Source of the DNA: Streptomyces sp. NRRL S-350
GTDB taxonomy: Bacteria; Actinomycetota; Actinomycetes; Streptomycetales; Streptomycetaceae
Assembly: GCF_000719705.1 (NCBI RefSeq)
Contig: NZ_JOHO01000011.1
Span: 186,001-250,000, forward strand
Length of the DNA stretch: 64,000 nucleotides
Reading direction: 5' to 3'
Shown in pieces: positions 44,063 through 50,796 of this stretch (position 1 is its first letter; every line of letters starts with the position of its first letter). Both the position numbers and the translations under genes were made by a program. The notes under the pieces were generated by a model that saw nothing but the letters and a program-made list of their open reading frames with translations, was not told the origin of the DNA and did no database searches.

Positions 44063-45498
44063 CGGTTGAGGTCCTTTCCGTGCTTGCGCTTCCACAGGTC
44101 GAGGGCGCCGTCGAGGTCGTAGGTGCCGAGGGGGCCGCCGTACTGCAGCTGGTAGGCGTGGATGCCGTCGCCGGGGTCCTTCGCGCTGGCCTGGGTGCGC
44201 TTCTGGAGCTTCACGCCGGGGATGCCGCGGCCGTACTTCGCCGAGTTGGGCCGGTCGGTGAACGCCGTGGTGGACCAGGCGTCGATCCGCTTGGACAGGG
44301 ACCGCTGAACGAGGAGCTGCGCCTCCTTTGTGGAGGCGGCCATGACGATCAGCTTGGCCAGGCGCCGGTACCGCGACCACGACACCGGGAAGTCGGACAT
44401 CAGGTAGGCGCAGTTCGGGTCGAACTTCGGCGGCAGGTAGGCGAACGCGCCGATCAGCTTGCCGTCGACGGAGACGCCGCAGGCGAGCAGCGGGCTGCCG
44501 GGCAGGATGCTCTTGGACATGAACTGCGAGCGGATCGCGGCGAACTGGCCGCCGGTCAGGACGTGCAGGGCCATCCGCTCGCCCAGTTCCTCGTCCTGGC
44601 CGATCTTCGGCATCTTGATCGTCTCGATGGGCTGGTGGGGCCGGACGATCCGGCGGGGTCCGGAGGCGGCGTACACGTAGATCGGCAGGCCGCGGTTGGC
44701 GGTCTGGACGACGCCGGCGAGCTGCGGGCGCAGCTCCGGGCGTTCGATGTGCAGGCCGAGGACCCAGTGCGGCCGGTCCTGGACCTGCTCGATGATCCGC
44801 TCCTTGCCTTCCTCGGTGAGGTCGCCGAACGTCGGCTCGGGCCAGGCGAACGCGGCGTCGATCGGGGCGAACTGGGCCTGGTAGTCGCCCGAGTAGAACG
44901 GCGGGAACATCACCACCGGCGCCTCGGGCGGCACCTCCTGGTCGAGGTAGTCGCGGACGTCGCCGGCGAAGAACCCGCCGAGCTTCGTCTGCAAGCCCTT
45001 GAGCTTGGTGGCGGTCTTCTCGTGCATCCGGGGCCACTGGTCCTGCGTCGCGGCCATCATCCGCCGGTAGTAGGCGCCCTCCTTGCCGACGAACTGGAGG
45101 AAGCGGGTGCCGAGCATCAGCGTCGCCATCAGGTCGGTGCGGTCATCCAGGTACGGGTGGAGCCAGCCCAGCTCGTCCTCGTACTCGGGGCGCAGCGTGA
45201 ACTCCAGCGGCTGCCCGGCGAGGAACCAGCCGAGGGAGCACGAGTACGCCTGGATGTCGTTGCCGTGGACGCGGCGGGCGTCGCCGAAGCGGGAGTGGAG
45301 CACCCGCTCGATCGTGAAGTTGCCGGAGCAGCCGACGTAGATGTCCTCCCCGGGCCACTCGCCGGCGTGCTCGTAGATGATCGAGCGGAGCGGGGCGGGG
45401 ATCGAGCCACGGAACACGTCGGCCTCCTGGTGCGCCTGGGGAAGGGCGCCGGCCAGCGGCTGACCTGCACCGGCCCGCGCGGCCAGGAATGATGACAC
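44059..45498 (-). CDS. D12-like methyltransferase fused to Mom-like acyltransferase (putative DNA modification)
   Basis: 479 residues, GTG. Residues about 40-300: DIYVGCSGNFTIERVL (AdoMet-loop-like), VHGNDIQAYSCSLG and VVMFPPFYSGDYQ (in place of DPPY), as in D12-class adenine methylases. Residues about 340-450: CGVSVDGKLIGAFAYL, RLAKLIVMAASTKEAQ and TAFTDRPNSAKYGRGIPG, resembling the GNAT-fold Mom family that hypermodifies adenine in phage Mu. No ribosome site; the start lies in a 13-bp repeat. First gene of the packaging operon. Chemistry is inferred. Confidence 0.5.
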   Translation of the reverse strand: MSSFLAARAGAGQPLAGALPQAHQEADVFRGSIPAPLRSIIYEHAGEWPGEDIYVGCSGNFTIERVLHSRFGDARRVHGNDIQAYSCSLGWFLAGQPLEFTLRPEYEDELGWLHPYLDDRTDLMATLMLGTRFLQFVGKEGAYYRRMMAATQDQWPRMHEKTATKLKGLQTKLGGFFAGDVRDYLDQEVPPEAPVVMFPPFYSGDYQAQFAPIDAAFAWPEPTFGDLTEEGKERIIEQVQDRPHWVLGLHIERPELRPQLAGVVQTANRGLPIYVYAASGPRRIVRPHQPIETIKMPKIGQDEELGERMALHVLTGGQFAAIRSQFMSKSILPGSPLLACGVSVDGKLIGAFAYLPPKFDPNCAYLMSDFPVSWSRYRRLAKLIVMAASTKEAQLLVQRSLSKRIDAWSTTAFTDRPNSAKYGRGIPGVKLQKRTQASAKDPGDGIHAYQLQYGGPLGTYDLDGALDLWKRKHGKDLNR

Positions 45499-45510
45499 AT
45501 CAGACGTGGG

Positions 45511-45555
45511 CGGACGTTACTGGACAGTCCTGGACGGTTCCGGACGATCGTGGAC
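45511..45555. repeat. Five helically phased (C/T)GGAC repeats
   Basis: CGGAC/TGGAC begins at 45511, 45521, 45531, 45541 and 45551, exactly 10 bases apart; a degenerate CAGAC sits in phase at 45501. It lies just upstream of the packaging operon. The motif is the half-site of the GTCC/GGAC clusters at 7.5 and 33.4 kb. Candidate packaging-initiation, ParB-like or activator binding site. Confidence 0.65.
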
Positions 45556-45586
45556 GCCCGGCGCCGGTCGCCGCGGCCCGGAACGG

Positions 45587-45618
45587 GCGAAGCCCCCGCC
45601 GCGGGGCGGGGGCTTCGC
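45587..45618 (-). terminator. Terminator downstream of the tRNA gene
   Basis: Perfect 14-bp stem GCGAAGCCCCCGCC / GGCGGGGGCTTCGC with a 4-base loop, 5 bases past the 3' end of the tRNA on the minus strand. Confidence 0.85.
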
Positions 45619-45623
45619 TGGGG

Positions 45624-45695
45624 AGCGCCAGCCAGGATTTGAACCTGGGCCTCTCAACCTGGAAGGCGAGCGTGCTCACACTGCACTACCGGCGC
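45624..45695 (-). tRNA. tRNA-Gly-like gene (anticodon TCC), unusual anticodon loop
   Basis: Acceptor stem GCGCCGG / CTGGCGC (7 bp, one G-T), D stem GTGC/GCAC, T arm CCAGG-TTCAAAT-CCTGG and a 3' terminal T. The anticodon arm is CTCGC-CTTCCAGG-TTGAG: TCC at 45661-45663, but an 8-base loop (or 5-bp stem with one mismatch) and a 4-base variable loop. The D loop lacks the usual GG. CCA is not encoded right after the discriminator. Either a phage tRNA with altered decoding or a degenerate one. Confidence 0.65.
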
Positions 45696-45749
45696 ACGCC
45701 CGGCTGCGACGCTGCACGCTCAGCCGGACAGGACAGATGATGACACATC

Positions 45750-45950
45750 GGACGGTGGGGCCGGTAACGGATCACGTACGGAGCGTGTCCGGCGGGCCCT
45801 GTGGCGGCCTGTCGGGCGGGTCGTGGGAGGGGGGAGGGCATCGGGGGGTGGCACTCTTAGACGTGCCGGAGGGGCCTTGCGGGGGCTTCACCCCTCCGAT
45901 CCGGGCCGGACCTTCTGGGCAGTCGGGCGGCGCGGGAGCTGGAGAAGGCC
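45750..45950. other. Non-coding region upstream of the tRNA
   Basis: I see no supported gene and no convincing promoter; it should contain the promoter of the tRNA on the minus strand. GC-rich with G-runs. Confidence 0.4.
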
Positions 45951-45985
45951 GAAGGGCCAGGGCGCTCGGTCCACCCTGGCCCTTC
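45951..45985 (-). terminator. Terminator after the PAPS-reductase-like gene
   Basis: Perfect 12-bp stem GAAGGGCCAGGG / CCCTGGCCCTTC, 11-base loop, 17 bases past the stop at 46003. Confidence 0.85.
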
Positions 45986-46002
45986 GCCGCGCTCGGCGCC
46001 GG

Positions 46003-48018
46003 TCAACCCTCCCAGCAGGCGACCACCATCCCGGCCGCCGGGGCGGGTGCGGTCGCGGCCTCGGCGATGATCTCGGCCATGCTCACGTCCAGGCGGAAGC
46101 GGTGGCCGGTCATCTCCTCCGCGAGGGCATAGCGGGCGGCCAGCGCGGGCTGCAGGTGGGCGGCACGCACGAGCGCGGCCCGGGAGGCCAACACGCAGTT
46201 GCCCGTCATCAGGTCCTCGGCCAGCGCGAACGCCTGGGCGCCGGGGACGACCGCGCAGTACACCTCCTCGACCCGATCGGTCGGGGTCACCTCGTCGACC
46301 ACCCACAGCCTGTCGTGCGCTTCGCGGACGGTGGCCTTCTCGGCAATCCGGTCGCGGTGGGCGTCGATCTTCCAGAACCAGTCCGGCAGGTCGGTGGCGT
46401 CCAGCGTGATCGTGTAGAGCGGCGTGGCCGCCTTGCCCGTCCCGACCCGCATCGACGTCCTCACCGGCCCGTACCCGACGCCGCACACCGCGGCGACATC
46501 CCGGATCACCTGCATCGACTCCTTGCTCGCCGAGGCCATCCGGGCGGAGCCGTGCTCGGTCACGGTTCCGTCGGCCGCGAAGTAGCCAGCGAGCCAGGAC
46601 AGCAGGAACGACCGGGACTCCCGCAAGTCCGGGCCTTCCTTCCAGAGCCGGGGCAGGCCGTAGATCCTCAGTGCGTCCTTGCCGTTCAGCCTGGTCGGCT
46701 TGGGCCGGTGCGCGGCGAAGTAGGGCAGGATCGCACCGTCCTTCTCAGCCAGGTGGATGTCGAGGCATGCGGGGCGGTCGCCCGACCCCTTCGTCCCGTC
46801 GCCGTACACGAAGCCCTGCGCGACCGCGAACGGTACTTCCCCGCCCTGGGCCAGCGACTGCGCCTTCACGCTGCGCAGCCTGGTGCCCAGGGTCAGCTCG
46901 CTGGTGACCAGCTCGACCGTCACGTCCTCGTAGCCGTTGTGGCGGCCGTCCTTCTTCGGCGGCCGCAGCTTCCGGTCCCAGGTCAGCCACCGGTGCTCGG
47001 CGGTGGCGTGGACGATCCGGGTCTGCCGCCCGCGGTGCATCGTGATGCGCCACAGCCGCTGGACGCCGAACGCTCGGACTTCCACCTCCTTGAACGATCC
47101 GGCCCCGCTCAGCCCGTACGGAGTGACCTTCGGGATCAGCAGCTCATGTCGCCCGCCGGCGAGCTCCGCGATCGGGCGCAGCCCGGCCCGGGTCACGACC
47201 TCGGTCTCACCGGCGAGGCAGAACACGCAGCTCAGGCGCGGCATCCCAGCCTTGTAGGCGGGGTGCGGGCGGGTGCCCGCGACGAAGATCGCGGCCCAGA
47301 CGTCCGCCGTTGACCAGCCGTGGATAGGCAGCCAGGTGTCCACCCACCGCAGGGTGTTCGACGCACCGTGCTGCATCCGGTCCTTGGCCGGGATCTTCTT
47401 CGGTTTGAGCCCGGCGGCCTCGGCGGCCTTGGCGGCCTCCTTCGCGGCCTCGGTGGCCTTCCGGCGCCGCTGGCACTCCGCGCACGGGCAGGTCTTCGAG
47501 CCGTCGTGGCAGAAGGGCACGAGCTTGCGCCGGGCGGCGCTCTCGTCCGCGCGCAGGCCCATCACGTTGAGGATCCGGACCACGCCGACGTGGCCGGCGG
47601 CCCGGGCCTCGTTCACCAGCATGGTGATCAGCTTCCGGATCGGCCCGCGCTTAAAATCCGATGTACACCACCTGTTGTCGGCCGAAGGCCACATGCCGCG
47701 TTCTTCGACGCGCTCGATCAGGTTGGAGCCGACCCGCTGCACCGTCTCGAACCGCAGGCCGTAGTGCCGGGCGTGCTCCTCGGCGAGCTCCCGCACCCCG
47801 GGCCACTCGACGATCCCGAGGTCCGCGTGCACCACCACGACCCGGTCCGCGACGCCGGCCGCCGTGGCGTGCAGCATCAGCTCCGCGAGCATCGCCTGCG
47901 AGTCCTTGCCCCCACTGACGTTCGCGATGATCCACCGGTACGAGGCGAGGTCCGGCACCTCGGGGCGCAGCTCGACCAGGTCGAACGCGGCCTGCCCGGG
48001 GATGACTCGTCGCGCCAT
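46003..48018 (-). CDS. PAPS reductase-like PP-loop protein interrupted by an intein
   Basis: 671 residues as translated; start 48018 chosen for AAGGAGGAG upstream. N-extein 1-266: SGGKDSQAM at 35-43 (PP-loop), the VVVHADLG strand, CTSDFKRGP and PRLSCVF. C-extein 608-671: CVLASRAALVRAAHLQPALAARY. Joined, they restore the SCVFC(V/I)(L/M)AS segment of phage PAPS-reductase-family proteins, 330 residues. The family includes sulfate-activating and DNA-phosphorothioation (DndC-type) enzymes; in phages the substrate is unknown. A linker has CPCAECQRRR, a likely metal site. Confidence 0.8.
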   Translation of the reverse strand: MARRVIPGQAAFDLVELRPEVPDLASYRWIIANVSGGKDSQAMLAELMLHATAAGVADRVVVVHADLGIVEWPGVRELAEEHARHYGLRFETVQRVGSNLIERVEERGMWPSADNRWCTSDFKRGPIRKLITMLVNEARAAGHVGVVRILNVMGLRADESAARRKLVPFCHDGSKTCPCAECQRRRKATEAAKEAAKAAEAAGLKPKKIPAKDRMQHGASNTLRWVDTWLPIHGWSTADVWAAIFVAGTRPHPAYKAGMPRLSCVFCLAGETEVVTRAGLRPIAELAGGRHELLIPKVTPYGLSGAGSFKEVEVRAFGVQRLWRITMHRGRQTRIVHATAEHRWLTWDRKLRPPKKDGRHNGYEDVTVELVTSELTLGTRLRSVKAQSLAQGGEVPFAVAQGFVYGDGTKGSGDRPACLDIHLAEKDGAILPYFAAHRPKPTRLNGKDALRIYGLPRLWKEGPDLRESRSFLLSWLAGYFAADGTVTEHGSARMASASKESMQVIRDVAAVCGVGYGPVRTSMRVGTGKAATPLYTITLDATDLPDWFWKIDAHRDRIAEKATVREAHDRLWVVDEVTPTDRVEEVYCAVVPGAQAFALAEDLMTGNCVLASRAALVRAAHLQPALAARYALAEEMTGHRFRLDVSMAEIIAEAATAPAPAAGMVVACWEG
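46198..47220 (-). mobile_element. Intein with LAGLIDADG homing endonuclease
   Basis: 341 residues. Starts CLAGETEVVTRAGLRPIAEL (block A, Cys1). Block B HATAEHRWLT has the Thr-x-x-His. Two LAGLIDADG-type motifs: GFVYGDGT and WLAGYFAADGTV. It ends VEEVYCAVVPGAQAFALAEDL then MTGN before extein Cys+1. The penultimate residue is Gly instead of His, and the block F His is replaced, so splicing may be slow or conditional. Inserted inside the conserved CxxC of the host protein. Confidence 0.9.
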
Positions 48019-48077
48019 CTGCTCCTCCTTCGGGGTGGGGGCCGGGACCTTACGGCCCCGGCCCGGCTGTCGGTCGG

Positions 48078-48374
48078 TCAGCTCGCCTGGTAGGCGGTCA
48101 GGTCGCTGTCGGGGGCCAGCGCGAGGCCCAGGCGGGCGAGCAGCCGGTCGACGGCCTCGCGGGCGGTGGCGCCCCGGGCCGTGTCGACGCGACCGAGGGC
48201 GTCCATCGCTTCGACGCCGAGCTCCTCGAGGACCCGCGCGCGCCGGACCGGGTCGGTCGGAGCGGGCGCGGCGTCCCACAGGGTGTAGCCGGCGCCGTCG
48301 CGGCCGACGATGACGAACTCGCGCTCGCCGGGGTCGGCGGTGCCGGTCGCGGGGGTCTGGGCGGTGGTGCTCAT
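48078..48374 (-). CDS. Hypothetical early protein
   Basis: 98 residues, ATG with AAGGAG upstream. A beta hairpin (REFVIVGRDGAGYTLWDA) then helices (VRRARVLEELGVEAMDALGRV). Not recognised. First of a run of separately terminated genes. Confidence 0.55.
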   Translation of the reverse strand: MSTTAQTPATGTADPGEREFVIVGRDGAGYTLWDAAPAPTDPVRRARVLEELGVEAMDALGRVDTARGATAREAVDRLLARLGLALAPDSDLTAYQAS

Positions 48375-48409
48375 CGGGCTCTCCTTCGTGGTGGTGGGTG
48401 GGGGTCGGG

Positions 48410-48437
48410 GCGCGGCCGGATTCCCGCCCGGCCGCGC
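48410..48437 (-). terminator. Intergenic hairpin (GGGAATCC-loop family)
   Basis: 10-bp stem GCGCGGCCGG / CCGGCCGCGC with loop ATTCCCGC. Near-identical hairpins recur at 50216, 52685, 54145 and, altered, 49008 and 50757. Confidence 0.65.
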
Positions 48438-48446
48438 CCGGCGCGG

Positions 48447-48920
48447 TCAGGCCGCGGTCGCCAGGCAGGCGGCCAGCACCTCCCGCGCGGTCTCGTCGAC
48501 CGAGGTCGCGATCAGGTCGGTGACCGTCTCGGGGCACAGCGGGTACGGGTACTCGCCGCCGGTGTACCGGTCGCCCTTGCCGAGCAGCCGGTCGGCCTCG
48601 TCGCTGGTCAGCGCGGTGCCGTCCGCCAGGTTCCAGGCCCACAGGCCGTGCGCGCCGTCGTCGTTGACGTCCGGGACGGTCACGGCCACGACGGCGGGCG
48701 CGTCGTCGTCCAGCGCGGTGGCGATCGTGTCGAGCAGCCGGCCGAGCTCCAGCCGGTCGAAGCCGACCTCCCACTCGGGGCCGAGCTCGCCGACGGCCTG
48801 GGCGAAGCCGCCGCGCTCGGCGATGACCGCGAGGGTGATCCGGGCGTCGTCTTCGAAGACGACGTTGAACGCGGCGGTGACGACCTGGGCGGCCCGGGCG
48901 ATGGTGGAGGTGCTGCGCAT
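48447..48920 (-). CDS. Hypothetical early protein
   Basis: 157 residues from ATG 48920 (GAGGGAT upstream). Helix-rich N-terminus (STIARAAQVVTAAFNVVF), then VPDVNDDGAHGLWAWNLADG and a helical end with SVDETAREVLAACLATAA. No motif recognised. Confidence 0.55.
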   Translation of the reverse strand: MRSTSTIARAAQVVTAAFNVVFEDDARITLAVIAERGGFAQAVGELGPEWEVGFDRLELGRLLDTIATALDDDAPAVVAVTVPDVNDDGAHGLWAWNLADGTALTSDEADRLLGKGDRYTGGEYPYPLCPETVTDLIATSVDETAREVLAACLATAA

Positions 48921-49007
48921 CGTGATCCCTCTCTGGGTGGTCGTGTGGGAGGCTGTGGGGGTCGCGTTCGCCTGGGGTCGAGGTACCTGGTGGGGCGGGC
49001 GCGACCA

Positions 49008-49051
49008 GCGCGGCCGACGGATTCCCACGCTTTTGCGCCCGTCGGCCGCGC
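49008..49051 (-). terminator. Intergenic hairpin
   Basis: Perfect 13-bp stem GCGCGGCCGACGG / CCGTCGGCCGCGC with an 18-base loop containing ATTCCCACG, 10 bases past the stop at 49061. Confidence 0.65.
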
Positions 49052-49060
49052 ACCTGCCGG

Positions 49061-50179
49061 TCAGGCCGCGGCGGCCTCGTCGCCGTTCTCCTCGGCGGCG
49101 AACATCGCGTCGAGCTGTCCCAGCTGGTCGACCTGCTCGGCGGTGAGCGCACCGTCCGGGTCGCCGACCGTGTCGTACAGTTCGACCGCCGTGCGCAGCG
49201 CGCCGCGCACTCCGAGCCCGCCGACCAGGCGCAGCGGGCCGTCGAGGTCGCCGTCGTAGTCGGCGAACAGGCCGGCGAGCTTGGTCACCTGCCCGACCTG
49301 TGCGCTGCTGAGCTGGTCGTACGGGTCGCCGTAGGAGCCCAGCAGCTCGACGGCCGCGCGCACCGCGCTCAGCACGCCCACCGCGCCGAGCAGTTCGAGC
49401 GCCCCGGCGATCGGCCGGGTGGTCGCGGCGCGCGGGGTGCCGGGCAGGGCGACGGTGAACACCCCAGTGCCGCGCCCCTCCTCCTCCCAGCCGAAGTCGC
49501 CCAGGATCTCCTCGTCGGTCCGGACGAAGGTCAGGGTGTCGGTCAGGTAGCCGTTCGCGTCGAAGGCGAGCTTGTCGAACGCGCCGTCCTGGGGCTCCGT
49601 CCACACGGTCTCGGTGCCCTGGTGGACGGCGGCCAGGGCCAGGCCCTTGGTGCGGACCGTGATGTCGGTCGCGTCCGGGTACTGCTCGCGGACGGCCATG
49701 CCGATCATCGCGAGCCCGGCCTTCATCATGGCCTCGCGGGCGCGCTGCGCGTCCTCGAACGCCCACTCGTAGCTGCCGGTGATGTCGTCGGCCTCCGCCT
49801 GGGCAGGGGCCGGGGCGGCGGCCGCGGCCTGCTGGACGCGGTTGGCGGCGTTCCGCCGCCGGATGCGGGCGATCTCCGCGACCGCGCTCCGGACTGCGCT
49901 GCGCCGGGTGTGGCCGGTGGCCCACACCTTCTTGAAGCCGTCGACGTCCCGGACCTCCCAGCCGCCGAACGACCGGTAGACGGTCACCTGCCAGTCGGTG
50001 GCGTCCTCCGCCGGCGGGACGTCCGCCGGGAAGTCGGCGGGCACGGTGAACAGGTAGCCCTCGCGGCCGTACAGGGCGTCCGTCTCGATCGGGGCCGGGC
50101 CGGGCCGGTTCGGGCCGTACTTGGTGAGCTTGACGGCCAGGTCGATGCCGTCGGCGGTGGTGGTGGTGATGGTGGTCAT
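49061..50179 (-). CDS. Hypothetical early protein, paralogous in part to the 50253 gene
   Basis: 372 residues, ATG with AGGAG upstream. Residues about 1-110: a basic domain with WQVTVYRSFGGWEVRDVDGF. Residues about 135-250 match the 50253 protein (AREAMMKAGLAMIGMAVREQYPD, AAVHQGTETVW, LGDFGWEEE). Residues 255-360: two related helical blocks (AVRAAVELLGSYGDPYDQLS; ALRTAVELYDTVGDPDGALT). Function unknown. Confidence 0.55.
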   Translation of the reverse strand: MTTITTTTADGIDLAVKLTKYGPNRPGPAPIETDALYGREGYLFTVPADFPADVPPAEDATDWQVTVYRSFGGWEVRDVDGFKKVWATGHTRRSAVRSAVAEIARIRRRNAANRVQQAAAAAPAPAQAEADDITGSYEWAFEDAQRAREAMMKAGLAMIGMAVREQYPDATDITVRTKGLALAAVHQGTETVWTEPQDGAFDKLAFDANGYLTDTLTFVRTDEEILGDFGWEEEGRGTGVFTVALPGTPRAATTRPIAGALELLGAVGVLSAVRAAVELLGSYGDPYDQLSSAQVGQVTKLAGLFADYDGDLDGPLRLVGGLGVRGALRTAVELYDTVGDPDGALTAEQVDQLGQLDAMFAAEENGDEAAAA

Positions 50180-50215
50180 CGGGTTCTCCTCTTGGCTGGT
50201 GGCTTGGGGGTCGGG

Positions 50216-50243
50216 GCGCGGCCGGATTCCCGCCCGGCCGCGC
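50216..50243 (-). terminator. Intergenic hairpin (GGGAATCC-loop family)
   Basis: 10-bp stem GCGCGGCCGG / CCGGCCGCGC, loop ATTCCCGC, 9 bases past the stop at 50253; sequence identical to the hairpin at 48410. Confidence 0.65.
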
Positions 50244-50252
50244 CCGGGGCGG

Positions 50253-50624
50253 TCAGGCCGCGGTCGGCAGGGGGACGGTGAACACCTCCACCTGGTGCTC
50301 GTCCTGCTCCCAGCCGAAGTCGCACAGGGTCTCGTCGTCGCCGTCCCGGACGAAGCCCAGGAGGTCGGCCAGCATGCGGTGGACGTCGTCGGCGAGCAGG
50401 TTGAAGACCTTGGGGTCGTGGGCCCACACGGTCTCGCCGCCCTGGTGGATGGCGGTCAGCGTCGCGTTCGCGGCGTGGATCGTGATGCCGGTCGCGCCGG
50501 GGTGCTCGGCGCGGATGGCCTCGGCGATCATCGCGACGCTGGCGGTCGCCAGGGCTTCGCGGGCGTGGAGCGCGGCGGCGTAGGCCGCTTCGCTGGCGGC
50601 GATGAGGGCGGTGGTGATGCGCAT
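50253..50624 (-). CDS. Hypothetical early protein
   Basis: 123 residues, ATG with GGAGAA upstream. AREALATASVAMIAEAIRAEHPG, LTAIHQGGETVW and CDFGWEQDEHQVEVF align with the middle of the 49061 protein, so these are a duplication. Preceded by a palindrome-containing promoter cassette at 50644. Confidence 0.55.
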   Translation of the reverse strand: MRITTALIAASEAAYAAALHAREALATASVAMIAEAIRAEHPGATGITIHAANATLTAIHQGGETVWAHDPKVFNLLADDVHRMLADLLGFVRDGDDETLCDFGWEQDEHQVEVFTVPLPTAA

Positions 50625-50643
50625 CGGGTTCTCCTCTGGCGGT

Positions 50644-50741
50644 CTTAGTGGGTAGGCACTATGTTCAACGCCGGGGCGTCCCTGGAGTACCGGGGTGACG
50701 CCGGGTATTTTCAGAAAATCGCAGCTCAGCGGGCATTTGTC
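50644..50741 (-). promoter_or_regulatory. Early control cassette with palindrome, copy 1
   Basis: Palindrome TAGTGGGTAGGCACTA at 50646-50661 (plus-strand reading). On the minus strand CGTTGAACATAGTGCCTACC then CACTAAG, followed after 19 bases by the ATG at 50624. The distal part, CTGCGATTTTC near 50731, is shared with the cassettes at 56860 and 58526. Probable operator/promoter. Confidence 0.65.
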
Positions 50742-50756
50742 CTCACCCGGAGCCGG

Positions 50757-50788
50757 GGGCGCAGCCGGACTCCCGCCCGGCCACGCCC
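50757..50788 (-). terminator. Terminator after the cytosine methyltransferase gene
   Basis: Imperfect stem GGGCGCAGCCGG / CCGGCCACGCCC with loop ACTCCCGC, 9 bases past the stop at 50797. Confidence 0.5.
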
Positions 50789-50796
50789 GGTGCGGG

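Larger units (their letters stand above)
45489..45749. repeat. 13-bp direct repeat flanking the tRNA region
   Basis: ATGATGACACATC occurs at 45489-45501 and 45737-45749, followed in both by (A/G)GACG and a G-run. The first copy contains the GTG start of the Mom-like gene. The second repeats the same start (GTG TCA TCA) but opens only a few codons, so the segment with the tRNA may have been inserted with duplication. Confidence 0.6.

Noticed and set aside
46198..47220. Degenerate intein or pseudogene
   Set aside because: All other blocks, both LAGLIDADG motifs and the open frame are intact; loss of the penultimate His alone does not prove inactivity.
50644..50670. Sigma-70 promoter formed by the palindrome (TTGAAC ... 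TAAGAC)
   Set aside because: Spacing is 15 bases here and differs in other copies, so I call it an operator cassette without assigning -35 and -10.
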